Positions 36,101 to 44,387 of a stretch of 64,000 nt of DNA are shown in pieces. The first letter of the stretch is position 1. Each line of letters opens with the position of its first letter. The position numbers were made by a program, and so were the translations under genes. Source of the stretch: Myxococcales bacterium UBA1238 (GTDB lineage: Bacteria; Myxococcota_A; Bradymonadia; UBA7976; UBA1532); assembly GCA_002309015.1 (NCBI GenBank), contig DBWM01000010.1, forward strand, positions 105,834 to 169,833, in the 5' to 3' direction. The notes under the pieces were generated by a model. That model did no database searches. It was not told the DNA's origin and worked only from the letters and a program-made list of their open reading frames with translations.

Positions 36101-37377
36101 CCTGTTATTTGGAGGGCATCGGCGTTCAGAAAGACAAGACTATTGGGCTCGAATGGTATACCAGGCCTGCCAAAGAAGGCGACGCTTACATGCAGTATCG
36201 CCTTGCTGAAGATTATCTTCTGGGCAGGATTGTGGAGCAGAACCTGGGTGAAGCCTTTAAATGGTTCAGCGAAGCGGCCAGGCAGGGCCTTGAAAACGCT
36301 CAGAAGAAGCTCGGTGAATGTTACCTGAAAGGTCTGGGCGTTGAACCGAGCAAAGAAAAGGCTGTCGAGTGGTTCTGCAAACCTGCTGAAGGCGGCGATG
36401 CAAAAGCCCAGTTTGAGCTCGGACAGAGTTACCTTGACGGTTACATCGTCGATCGCGACGAATCGAAAGCTTTCTTCTGGTTTCAGAAAGCCGCCGAGCA
36501 GGGCGACAGCAAAGCGCAGCAGAAACTCGGTGAATGCTTCCTTCAGGGCATCGGTACACCCGTCAATAAAGAAGAAGGTCTCTACTGGTTTACGCTTCCG
36601 GCCAGCTCCGGCGATGCCTGGGAGCAGTTTATTCTGGCTGAGCGCTATTTTTCGGGCGATATGGTCGAGCAGGATTTTGAAAAGGCCTTGTATTGGTTAA
36701 AGAAGGCCGCCGCTCAGGGGAATGATGACGCTCAAAAGAAGCTTGGGGAGTGCTATTTTGAAGGCACAGGCGTGCCCATCGATAAAGCGGAAGGCTTAAA
36801 ATGGTTTACGATGCCTGCAAAGAGTGGAGAGATGTGGCATCAGTACCGATTGGGCGAGAATTATTTTGATGGGTACATGGTCGACCAGGATTATGTTCAG
36901 GCGGTTGAATGGTATACCAAATCGGCCGTTCAGGGCTGCAAGGAAGCCGAATATAAGCTCGGCGTCTGCTATGAACGGGGTCTCGGTGTGACTCAGAATG
37001 TTGAGACCGCCTATGAATGGTACAGGCGCGCTGCTGATCACGGTCAGGAATACGCCAAACTGCTCTTTAAGAACCGCGAGCTCTCTTTGAGCGATTTCGA
37101 TCGTGTCAGCGGAAAATCGGGCCTGATCCATTACAACAGGGAGCAGTGCATGGTTTTCCGCGAAGGATCCACGTTGTCCATCGATGAACAGAGCACAAGG
37201 AGCGATCCCAACATCGAAATCGACGGCTATACCAGCCTTTCTCTGGGCATCTACGTCTCAGATGCCGATAACTTCAAGGAGAACGTCGATAGCTTAAAGC
37301 GCAACGCAGGCCTCTCGCAGTCGGGTCTTGAACTGATCGAGAATCTGAGCGGATCCCATCGTCTCGACGATGAATGA
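33169..37377 (+). CDS. Giant Sel1-repeat solenoid protein (about 35 repeats)
   Basis: A 1,402-aa cytoplasmic protein with AAAAAGGAG well placed before the ATG and no signal peptide. Residues about 30-1300 are continuous Sel1 repeats of 36 residues. They alternate between two types: A, with KLGECYLKGIGV then GLKWLCRPAE, and B, with QFxLAExYLxG then A-x-x-WYKKAAxQG. This gives a 72-residue period. A break at about 765-795 (acidic, PNWTPRMS) divides the solenoid into two blocks. The final 100 residues are not repeats and may be a small globular domain (LSLGIYVSDADNF). Such solenoids scaffold protein complexes. It is followed by a strong terminator, so it is probably a single-gene unit. Confidence 0.88.
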   Translation: MQVPKLTEEFEQALLKDEQAALEALKAGVERGERDALYNMGVCYMNGIHCETDFKKALSFFLRAAELGHIEAQCYVGNCYEFGVDGAIDEDKAFEWYRKAALAGSKNAQLQLGVCYVWGVGCEVDKEEGIRWFRKPAIDGDAHAQCELAGCYLTGNVVEQNEIEAFKWFKAAAKQGLDVAQKKLAECYFKGIGTAQNQSEGEKWLLIPAQKGDAHSQFELGEYYRKGEFVQQDLVKAAEWYAKAAEQGLVEAQEMLGECYLKGIGVEENSQLGLKWLFKEAEEGNANKQFELAECYRRGAYVEQDLVEAGHWYKKAAAQGHEEAMLRLGEGYLLGLAGETNIKEGLYWFCRPAELGNVRQMFLLAEHYFDGYVVAQDYVKAVHWYKEAALKGDSDAQKKLGECYLRGLGVSQNKAEGLKWLCRPAEMGNVTQQIWLAECYLEGNIVEKDEKLAFHWYALAAQKEDAYAAMRLGEFYIRGIGIEKDEALGRKWLLRPASEGSTYHQYKVGLYYLEGELLPKDPKQAFYWFKQAAESGLVIAQRKLGECYLKGIGVEQDETMAVIWLSNPAECGDPYEQFWLGNCYFEGHLVPKDDEKALYWYRKAADQGNLLAQRRYGECILHGIGCVADMEEGLKWIRKPAESGDAESQFSLGLIYLDGEEVQKDDKEAFKWFKAAAMQGLEIAQKKVGECYLTGTGVEFNQSLGIKWLFMPARSGHLIEQYEMGQNYLNGVLVEQDYYKAIKWFRLAAAHAYQPAKDALNDCYRRGLVAEDQDSEVPNWTPRMSDAQTPKQLFNLGVSYYKGRGIARSYEKAVKFFSKAAQMGYEEAKHALGRCYLLGQGVPQDKEKGLKLFCLNAEQGNIEAQFRLAEHYLSGSILDKDEVKAVYWLTEAARRGHDQAQIRLGECYLNGIGVLKDLNEGFKWLCKPAESGDPSKQYALAVLLLEGVRVDKNEPLAIHWLTLAAKQGYTKAQLRLGACYLEGIGVQKDKTIGLEWYTRPAKEGDAYMQYRLAEDYLLGRIVEQNLGEAFKWFSEAARQGLENAQKKLGECYLKGLGVEPSKEKAVEWFCKPAEGGDAKAQFELGQSYLDGYIVDRDESKAFFWFQKAAEQGDSKAQQKLGECFLQGIGTPVNKEEGLYWFTLPASSGDAWEQFILAERYFSGDMVEQDFEKALYWLKKAAAQGNDDAQKKLGECYFEGTGVPIDKAEGLKWFTMPAKSGEMWHQYRLGENYFDGYMVDQDYVQAVEWYTKSAVQGCKEAEYKLGVCYERGLGVTQNVETAYEWYRRAADHGQEYAKLLFKNRELSLSDFDRVSGKSGLIHYNREQCMVFREGSTLSIDEQSTRSDPNIEIDGYTSLSLGIYVSDADNFKENVDSLKRNAGLSQSGLELIENLSGSHRLDDE

Positions 37378-37431
37378 TCCAGAGCTTTTTAAGCCCCGGT
37401 CAGCGTAAAAAAAGAACCGCTCGCCTGAAAC

Positions 37432-37476
37432 GCTGGGTCAGTCTTTGCAAACAAAGATTCGCCCAGCATTTTTTTT
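37432..37476 (+). terminator. Rho-independent terminator after the giant Sel1 gene
   Basis: Outer arms GCTGGG and CCCAGC enclose inner arms TCTTTG and CAAAGA, giving a long interrupted hairpin from 37432 to 37467, followed by a run of eight T residues. It begins 54 bases after the stop codon. Confidence 0.85.
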
Positions 37477-37574
37477 AACCGAATCAGACTTTAAAATAGA
37501 AATAATGATAGAAAACACTGACCGGTTTGAAGTTTAAACTCAAATGCTTCTTTAAAAACGCTGAGCAACTCAGG

Positions 37575-37703
37575 TTTGAAACAAGAAGATTTCAGTTAAA
37601 ACATTGAATGCCTCTGCTTTGAAACAAGAAGATTTCAGCAAAAACATCGAATGCCTCTGCTTTGAAACAAGAATGCTTCAGTCAAAACATTGAAGGACTC
37701 AGG
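37575..37703. repeat. 43-bp tandem repeat, three copies
   Basis: Units begin TTTGAAACAAGAA at 37575, 37618 and 37661. Copies 1 and 2 differ at three positions; copy 3 is more diverged in its second half. The array is noncoding, A-rich, and lies between convergent genes. Confidence 0.85.
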
Positions 37704-37757
37704 GATTAAAAAGAAGAGCTTAGGAAAAAGAAAGGGTATGGCTTTAAAGAAGCGGGA

Positions 37758-38249
37758 TCAGTCGTTGTTCTGCTTGGATCCGTCGTCGTCGTCGGTGAAC
37801 TTCTTGTTGGTGGAATTGGACATGAAGTTGACGATGGGCTTTAAACGGGTCTCGATGGCGGGATCGAGCTTGGAAAGCGCGGTCGCCATCTTGTAATAAG
37901 CGAGGAAGGCTTCCCAGACCTTGTTGCGGGTCACGCGATAAGTGTCCTGTACGCTGTGATAAATCTCACCGGCTTTGTCGACGACGTCGCGCATCATCGC
38001 TTCAGCCTTTACATCCTGCTCAATCTCGTCATGGGGAAAGCCTTCAAGGTTCAGACCTTTCTCTTTGGCGATGCTGATCAGGCGGTAAAGGTAATCTTCA
38101 AAGCCCTTGCGGGCTGGAAGCAGTTCGATGCGCTCATTCTTGTTGAGCGAGACGGTGAATCCGTCGAGGCTGTTCGTTACATCCTGCAACTGCTGGAGTA
38201 CGTTGCTGTGCGCTTCAGAGGTGAAAGTTTTCGCGGGACGTCGGGCCAT
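37758..38249 (-). CDS. Small helical protein, paralogue of the 17311-17811 protein
   Basis: A 163-aa cytoplasmic protein. The start at 38249 is set by GGAGG (minus strand, 38259-38263) nine bases upstream; the longer frame lacks an SD. It is helical throughout, with a central LPARKGFEDYLYRLI segment. Next comes W-x-AFLAYYKMATAL, LKPIVNFM and an acidic Asp/Asn-rich tail. The aligned features with the 166-aa protein at 17311 are the RKG segment, the W-FL-YY segment and the LKP-x-x-x-FM segment. The two share length and tail composition, so they are members of one unrecognised family. Its neighbour is the giant Sel1 protein; a functional link is only suggested by position. Confidence 0.7.
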   Translation of the reverse strand: MARRPAKTFTSEAHSNVLQQLQDVTNSLDGFTVSLNKNERIELLPARKGFEDYLYRLISIAKEKGLNLEGFPHDEIEQDVKAEAMMRDVVDKAGEIYHSVQDTYRVTRNKVWEAFLAYYKMATALSKLDPAIETRLKPIVNFMSNSTNKKFTDDDDGSKQNND

Positions 38250-38340
38250 GATTTTAAGCCTCCGGAAAAGGTGAGGGTCAAACGATTGCAAGCGCACCTG
38301 GCTTGCATTCACAATGATCAGGTTGATAGCATCATCGCAT

Positions 38341-38381
38341 CAAAAAGCAAAATGCTTTTTTAAAAAAGATTCACTTTTTTT
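38341..38381 (-). terminator. A/T-rich double hairpin downstream of the hybrid-kinase cluster
   Basis: AAAAAGCA pairs with TGCTTTTT (38342-38360), and AAAAAAG pairs with CTTTTTTT (38362-38381). Read on the minus strand the first ends in a T run. It lies 55-95 bases beyond the stop of the last hybrid kinase and before the next minus-strand gene, so it plausibly ends the kinase transcript. Confidence 0.55.
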
Positions 38382-38435
38382 GAAGATGGGGCTTGAAAAA
38401 AGAGGGGAGAGGGCTTTGGAGGCTTTAAGGCGGGC

Positions 38436-41345
38436 TCAGTTTAAATGTCTGCGGATGATCCTGAGCATCGCATCGATGTCGAGAGGCTTGGCCAGATGGT
38501 CGTTCATGCCCGATGCGATGGCGCGCTTCCTGTCTTCTTCAAAGGCGTTTGCGGTCATGGCGATGATCGGGATGGTGGAAAGCGGGCAATCCTTAAGCTG
38601 ACGAATCTTTTGCGTGGCCTCATAACCGTCCATCACGGGCATCTGAATGTCCATCAGGATCACGTCATACTGACCCGCCTTGCCCTCTTCGATTTTCTGA
38701 ACCGCTTCCTGGCCGTTTTCGGCCGTATCGACTTCAAAACCAAAATCTTCCAGGAGTTCGACTGCGATCTCCCGATTGAGGGGGTTGTCTTCAGCAATCA
38801 AAATCCTGAGTCCCGTAAGATCATGGTCGATTGAAAGCTCGCCTGGAGCGATAGAGTTTCTGCCCAAGCCTTCCACTTTATCGAATTCAAAGTCCAGTCG
38901 AACGGTGGTGCCGCGATCGACTTCGCTTGTGATGGCGATCTGACCGCCGAGCAAGTCTACGAGATGCTTGACGATGGACATCCCAAGGCCCGTGCCGATC
39001 TCTTTGGATTCCGTCGTGGATCGTTCACGGGTGAACTGCTCGAAGATATGCTTTAAGAAGTCCTCACTCATGCCGATGCCGTCATCTTTTATGGTGAAGC
39101 GGAATGCGGCACGGCCGGGTATGGAAGCCTCCTGCTGCGCGATGGTGTATTGCACGTGACCGTTGGGGCGGGTGTATTTGATCGCGTTGCTCAGAATGTT
39201 TAACAGGATCTGGTTCAAATGCAGCTGGTCTGTACAGACGTTTGCAGCTTGAACGCCTGAAGCGTCGAATTTGAGTTCGATGCCTTTTTCGCTGGCCAGA
39301 CTCTGCGCCATCGGAAGGATCATCGCGTTGCTCTTGAGCAAATCGACGGGCTGCCTGGAGATTTTAACGGCGCCGCTCTCTATGCGAGCCATATCGAGAA
39401 CGTCGTTGATGAGTTTGGTGAGATGGGTGTTTGAAACGCCGATCTTGTCCAGATAATCGCTGAGCCGCTCCTTGTCGTCCTGGTGACGCTTGGCGAGTTC
39501 CGTAAAGCCCTTAATCGCGTTTAAGGGCGTACGGATGTCGTGACTCATGTTAAACAGGAACGTCGACTTTGAACGGTTGGACGACTCTGCCTGCTCCTTT
39601 GCAATCCGCAGCTCGTTCTGGATTTGGGCTTCGTGCACAAAGGCTTCGGTGTTGTCGTGCTCAATCAAAACCGCGCATGTGCCTTCGGCGTTGGCCCTGA
39701 TGTACTGCAATTCGCAGTTGCGGCGCACGCCGTTCGTGACCTCGGTAAAGTGAACCGAGAACTGGTCAGCGTTTTTGAGCTGTTCCCTCACGTAAGCGCG
39801 CGTTGTTTTGATGCGCACCTGAGCCCGCTCTTCTTCGGCGATGTCGCTGTTGACGTATTCCTCGATCGCTTCGTCGTAGCTGTGGATCGCACCGTAATGC
39901 GCGCGATAGCGATCGGTGGTCAGATGGGTCTGGCTGTAATCCGTTAAGAGATCGACGTAGTAAACGGCGGCAAAACTCTGCTTCAGCTTGTCGAAGACGA
40001 TGATTTCCTCTTCATTCTGCTGGCGGCGCAGAACCTGAAGCTCGATCAAAGCGGCCACAAGCTTGGCGATCTGGTGATCTTCCTTTGAAAGCTTGAGATT
40101 GTCGATGCCCAAAAAGCCGTACATCTTGCCGTCTTTGACCGTAGGCAGCAGCGCCGTGCTCTCGACCTGGCAAAGCTTGAGGAACCCGATGCCGATGGGA
40201 TCCGTCTCACGGTCGGCCCAGGCGAGATCGAGGTAATAGACGTCGAGTTTGGGGACGTGGTCGTACCAGTTATCGATATGCTCAATGGGGGCAGGGCGCA
40301 GAGGGAGCATCTGCGCTTCGCGATACGGTTGGGTGTAGATGTAATTGGGCTTGATGCAAGTGCGGCCGCGATCGGCTTCAAAGAGATAAGCTCTGTCGGC
40401 ATCGTAATATTGAGTGAGCGCTTTTAAGAGCAGAAGGATCGTCTCTTCGGGTGAAGCCTGACTGCTGATCACGTCGAGCATCTCGTTGAAAACCTGCTTT
40501 TGCCTCAGTTCCGCCCTGATCTCTTCATCTTTGACCGCAAACCCGATCACGAACGTCTGCTTTTCGGCATCGACGAGGGCGCATTTGGCTTCGCAATAAA
40601 GGCCCTTTATGTTCCGATAAATCTGCGAGATGGTGTGCCGCTTCTCCAGTTTCATGAGGAGATAGCTCTTCCTCAGGAAATTCCTCATCAGTTCACGGTC
40701 GTCCTCGATGACGCCGTTGTTGACATAGAGCAAGCAAGCCTGATCAAAGGTGAGCCCTTCATATCCCCGCTTAAAGATCCCCTGAATCCGCTCTGTCATC
40801 GAAAAACAGATGACCTGATCGCTGTTTGGCAGGGTGTAAGAAAGATCGCCATATTCCTGTGCCATGGCGCGCAGGATGTTGTTTACATGTTCGAGCATCT
40901 CCTCTCGCTTCACTTCTTCATCGATGCGCCGCGTCGTGTAAATGAAGCTTGTGGGCGAAATGGGCGATCCAATCACCTGAATCTGGTAATCATGGATCCC
41001 GATATGCTCGTTCATGCGAATTCTGAAGCTGAAAGGATTGCTGGTCTCCAGATGCTTGCGCGCGCCGTCTATGGTCAGGCATTCCTTGAACAGATCAGCG
41101 CTCTCCTTGTCGATGGCCTGGCTCAGAAAGGCGCTGAGCACGCCCACAGGGGATCGGATAATCGGCGTGAAGTCGTATTGAGGCAGCAAATCGGGACTGA
41201 GCTTGCAGAGCAGGAGAGTGTTGGTGGCCAAATCGATGTAGAGCATCGATTCAAAGAGATTGGCGATGGATTCGAGGAACCCCTGAAGCGCATCGTCGCT
41301 CATCTCATTGCGGTACAGGATGGGTTTAAGCGTTTGCTGCGTCAT
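38436..41345 (-). CDS. Hybrid sensor histidine kinase/response regulator, copy 1
   Basis: A 969-aa cytoplasmic signalling protein. The N-terminal 250 residues are an unrecognised sensory region (perhaps degenerate PAS). A GAF-like domain lies at about 265-425 (YYDADRAYLFE, MYGFLGIDN). A PAS-like segment follows to about 570. HisKA has FNMSHDIRTPLN with phosphorylated His602. The ATPase domain has the N box (LLNILSNAIKYT), DDGIGMS and GTGLGMS. A C-terminal receiver domain carries phosphoacceptor Asp899 in LMDIQMPVMDG. There are no clear transmembrane helices and no DNA-binding output, so the output must be phosphotransfer or a partner protein. It is the last of three tandem paralogues, 12 bases after copy 2. 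Confidence 0.9.
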   Translation of the reverse strand: MTQQTLKPILYRNEMSDDALQGFLESIANLFESMLYIDLATNTLLLCKLSPDLLPQYDFTPIIRSPVGVLSAFLSQAIDKESADLFKECLTIDGARKHLETSNPFSFRIRMNEHIGIHDYQIQVIGSPISPTSFIYTTRRIDEEVKREEMLEHVNNILRAMAQEYGDLSYTLPNSDQVICFSMTERIQGIFKRGYEGLTFDQACLLYVNNGVIEDDRELMRNFLRKSYLLMKLEKRHTISQIYRNIKGLYCEAKCALVDAEKQTFVIGFAVKDEEIRAELRQKQVFNEMLDVISSQASPEETILLLLKALTQYYDADRAYLFEADRGRTCIKPNYIYTQPYREAQMLPLRPAPIEHIDNWYDHVPKLDVYYLDLAWADRETDPIGIGFLKLCQVESTALLPTVKDGKMYGFLGIDNLKLSKEDHQIAKLVAALIELQVLRRQQNEEEIIVFDKLKQSFAAVYYVDLLTDYSQTHLTTDRYRAHYGAIHSYDEAIEEYVNSDIAEEERAQVRIKTTRAYVREQLKNADQFSVHFTEVTNGVRRNCELQYIRANAEGTCAVLIEHDNTEAFVHEAQIQNELRIAKEQAESSNRSKSTFLFNMSHDIRTPLNAIKGFTELAKRHQDDKERLSDYLDKIGVSNTHLTKLINDVLDMARIESGAVKISRQPVDLLKSNAMILPMAQSLASEKGIELKFDASGVQAANVCTDQLHLNQILLNILSNAIKYTRPNGHVQYTIAQQEASIPGRAAFRFTIKDDGIGMSEDFLKHIFEQFTRERSTTESKEIGTGLGMSIVKHLVDLLGGQIAITSEVDRGTTVRLDFEFDKVEGLGRNSIAPGELSIDHDLTGLRILIAEDNPLNREIAVELLEDFGFEVDTAENGQEAVQKIEEGKAGQYDVILMDIQMPVMDGYEATQKIRQLKDCPLSTIPIIAMTANAFEEDRKRAIASGMNDHLAKPLDIDAMLRIIRRHLN

Positions 41346-41357
41346 GCTGTTCGCCTT

Positions 41358-44279
41358 TCAAAGCTTTTTTTTGCGAAGATGGCGTTTAATGGTGGCAATG
41401 GTGGCTTCGATGTTGATCGGCTTCGACAGGTGACCGTTCATGCCGGCCGCAATGGCGCGCATCTTGTCTTCTTCAAAGGCGTTGGCGGTCATGGCGATGA
41501 TCGGCAGCTTCGACTGATGATCGAGCTTTAACTGACGAATCTTTTCGGTGGCCGTATAACCGTCCATCACGGGCATCTGAATGTCCATTAAGACCACGTC
41601 ATATTCACCCGGCGCCGATGCAGCGATTTTATCGAGCGCTTCCTGCCCGTTCTCGGCTGTATCGACTTCAAAGCCAGAATCTTCCAAAAGTTCGACTGCA
41701 ATCTCCCTGTTCAAAGCGTTGTCTTCCACAACCAGAATCGTGACCCCTACAAGCGAAGCGTCGATTAAGACCTGGCTGTCGGAGATCGAAGCTCTGACCG
41801 CATCGTCGATCACTTCAAACTGAATGTCGATCTCAACGGTGGTGCCCTTGTTGAGCTCGCTCCTGATGGAGATCTCACCGCCCATTAAGTTGACCAGGTT
41901 CTTGACGATGGACATGCCAAGGCCCGTGCCCGTGATGCCGCTCTCCGTACTGGACTTGGCACGGGTAAACTGATCGTAGATATGCTGCAGGAAGTCCTCA
42001 CTCATGCCCACGCCGTCGTCTTTAACGGTGAACTTGTAGAGGGCAGCACCCTTGTGATCGATCTCAAACTGCTCGATGGAATAATCGACGTGACCTTTGG
42101 GTCGGGTATATTTTACGGCGTTGCTTAATATGTTTAACAAGACCTGATTCAAATGCAGGGGATCGGTATAGACATCGATATTCTGAAGCCGGCTTGTGTC
42201 GAAGGTGAACGTGATGTCTTTATCGGCGGCCATATTCTGGATCATCGGAAGGATCTGACGGCTGCTCTGAAGCAGATCGACGGGAATCCTGGAGATCGTA
42301 ACGGCACCGCTCTCGATGCGAGCCATATCGAGGATGTCGTTAATCAGTTTGATGAGATGTTCGCTCGACGCTTCGATCTTGTCTAAATAATCGTTGAGCC
42401 GAAGCTGGTTTTCATGATGTCGCTTGGCGAGTTCCGTAAAGCCTTTAATGGCGTTTAAGGGCGTGCGGATGTCGTGACTCATGTTAAACAGGAACGTCGA
42501 CTTTGCACGGCTCGCCATCTCTGCCTGGTGCTTTGCAATCTTTAATTCGTTCTGGATCTCCAGTTCATGCATAAAGGCTTCGGTGTTGTCGATGACCACG
42601 AAAACCGCGCATGTGCCTTCGGGATTCGCCCTGATGAACTGCATTTCGCAGTTGCGCCTGACGCCATCGATGAGCTCTGCATAGTGAACCGAGAACCGTT
42701 CATTGTTTTTGAGCTGCAGCATCACGTAATCGGGAGCCATCTGAATGTGGCACATGGCCCGATCTTCTTCGGCAATGTCCTGATCGATGTATTGCTGCTT
42801 TGATTTGCTGTAGCTGTAGACCGTACCGTATTTGGCGCGATAGCGATCGCTTGAAATATAAGTGGTGCTGCGATCTGCGAGGAAATCGGCATAATAAACG
42901 GCGTCAAAGCTCTTCTTGAGCTTGTCGAAGACGATGGTTTCCTCGTCGCTGAGCTGGCGGCGCAGAAGTTCAAGCTCGATCAGAGAGGCGATGAGCTTGA
43001 TCGTCTTCTGATCGTCGCTCGAAAGCCTGACGTTGTCGACGCCCAAAAAGCCCTTCACACGGCCTTCCCTGATCGAAGGCACCGAAAACATGTTGCTGAC
43101 TTTTCTGCGCCTGAGCAGATCGAGGGCAGCCGGCTCCTTTTCAGTCTCCGGATCGTCGCAGGCGATGTAATAAGCGTCCTGTACTTTGGCATTTGCAGCC
43201 CAGTTATCGAGATTCTCGATCGGTTCAGGCGCGAGGATGTGCAGCTCTTCGGGACAATTGGGATCCAGATACTGATAGGAACAACGCACACAGGTCCGGC
43301 CGTGATCGACTTCATAATAATAAGCCCGATCCGCACGGTAATATTGAACCAGCGCTTCCAGAAGCTGAGAGATCGCCTTTTCGGGAGAAGACTCTTCGCT
43401 CAGCACCTGAAGCATTTGACTGATGATGCGCTGTTGGTTGAGCTCATTTCTGATCTCTTCATCCTTCACCGCAAACCCGATAACGAATGTATTCTCTTCA
43501 GCACTGGCCAGCGCGCATTTCACTTCGCAATAGCGATCCTGTTCATTCAAATAGATGCGCGTGACCACGCGATGCTTCTTTACAAGCTTGAGCAGGTTGC
43601 TGACGGTCAGGAATGCCCTCATCGATTCCTTGTCTACATCCTTTACACAGTTGTTGACGTAGATCGCGAGCCCCTGATCGGTGGTCAATCCTTTGAACTG
43701 ATGGTTGAAGACCGCGCTGATCCGCTTTGTGGTCGAATAGGAGACGAAGCTTTCACTGCCCGGCAGGGTGTAATAGAGATCGGTATATTCCTGAGCCATC
43801 GCGCACAACATGTTGTTGATGTGCGCCAGCATCTCCTCCCGCTGGATTTCCCGATCGACGCAGCGCGTACCGTAAAGGAAGGCTGTCGGACAGGAAAACG
43901 ATCGATTGATATGGATTTTGTAGTGATGCAATTCGTTGCTGTGGTTGACGTGCATGACAAACGAATACTCGTTTTTATCGCCCAGAAGCTTGTTTACGCC
44001 ATCCAGTTCAAAGCATTCGCTGAGGATCTTCCGGCCTTCAGGATCCGCATAACGGCTTAAAACGTCCTTCATCACCTGAATCGGCGATCTGTTTAAAATC
44101 GCGGTCCTGATATCGGGATCAAAAAAGGAACTGAGCTTGAGCAGCAGGATTTCATCGCTGGCCAAATCGATGAAGATCATGGAACTGTAGGAACTGGCAA
44201 ACGCCTCAAGCAATCCTCTCGCGTTTACGTCGTTTAACCTGCTGGAAACAAAGCCTTCGTCAGCGGTGAATTGCTGCAT
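41358..44279 (-). CDS. Hybrid sensor histidine kinase/response regulator, copy 2
   Basis: A 973-aa paralogue of copy 1 with the same architecture: unknown N-terminal region, GAF-like domain (YYRADRAYYYE, VKGFLGVDN), HisKA with His602, ATPase with DDGVGMS and GTGLGMS, and receiver with Asp899. His and Asp fall at identical residue numbers in all three copies, showing an absence of net insertions in the whole region. The N-terminal sensory regions have diverged most, which suggests different signals. A perfect 8-bp-stem hairpin lies in its 5' leader, just past copy 3. It overlaps nothing and is separated from copy 1 by 12 bases, so the two are co-transcribed. Confidence 0.9.
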   Translation of the reverse strand: MQQFTADEGFVSSRLNDVNARGLLEAFASSYSSMIFIDLASDEILLLKLSSFFDPDIRTAILNRSPIQVMKDVLSRYADPEGRKILSECFELDGVNKLLGDKNEYSFVMHVNHSNELHHYKIHINRSFSCPTAFLYGTRCVDREIQREEMLAHINNMLCAMAQEYTDLYYTLPGSESFVSYSTTKRISAVFNHQFKGLTTDQGLAIYVNNCVKDVDKESMRAFLTVSNLLKLVKKHRVVTRIYLNEQDRYCEVKCALASAEENTFVIGFAVKDEEIRNELNQQRIISQMLQVLSEESSPEKAISQLLEALVQYYRADRAYYYEVDHGRTCVRCSYQYLDPNCPEELHILAPEPIENLDNWAANAKVQDAYYIACDDPETEKEPAALDLLRRRKVSNMFSVPSIREGRVKGFLGVDNVRLSSDDQKTIKLIASLIELELLRRQLSDEETIVFDKLKKSFDAVYYADFLADRSTTYISSDRYRAKYGTVYSYSKSKQQYIDQDIAEEDRAMCHIQMAPDYVMLQLKNNERFSVHYAELIDGVRRNCEMQFIRANPEGTCAVFVVIDNTEAFMHELEIQNELKIAKHQAEMASRAKSTFLFNMSHDIRTPLNAIKGFTELAKRHHENQLRLNDYLDKIEASSEHLIKLINDILDMARIESGAVTISRIPVDLLQSSRQILPMIQNMAADKDITFTFDTSRLQNIDVYTDPLHLNQVLLNILSNAVKYTRPKGHVDYSIEQFEIDHKGAALYKFTVKDDGVGMSEDFLQHIYDQFTRAKSSTESGITGTGLGMSIVKNLVNLMGGEISIRSELNKGTTVEIDIQFEVIDDAVRASISDSQVLIDASLVGVTILVVEDNALNREIAVELLEDSGFEVDTAENGQEALDKIAASAPGEYDVVLMDIQMPVMDGYTATEKIRQLKLDHQSKLPIIAMTANAFEEDKMRAIAAGMNGHLSKPINIEATIATIKRHLRKKKL

Positions 44280-44312
44280 TCTGCGTTTTCTCCGGGGGCG
44301 TTCCCCTCAAAC

Positions 44313-44334
44313 GAAGGCGCCTTTAAGCGCCTTC
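44313..44334 (-). promoter_or_regulatory. Hairpin in the gap between kinase copies 3 and 2
   Basis: GAAGGCGC, six bases, GCGCCTTC: a perfect 8-bp stem in the 108-base gap, about 34 bases before the start of copy 2. It has no T run after it on either strand, so it is not a standard terminator. It may serve RNA processing or differential expression within the cluster. Confidence 0.45.
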
Positions 44335-44387
44335 CAAATCGTTTCAAACTGTGTCTTAAAACGCTTTTGCTGCTTTTGAAAAGTCTT

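Larger units (their letters stand above)
37378..37757. other. 380-base intergenic region with terminator and tandem repeats
   Basis: This lies between the convergent ends of the giant Sel1 gene and the small helical-protein gene. It contains a terminator and a three-copy 43-base tandem repeat, listed separately. The rest is A/T-rich compared with the flanking genes, with no gene visible. Confidence 0.6.

Noticed and set aside
40500..41531. 343-aa plus-strand frame opposite the hybrid kinases
   Set aside because: It is the antisense shadow of the conserved kinase N-terminal region; the paralogous copies 2 and 3 show a similar shadow frame, and it crosses the junction between two genes.
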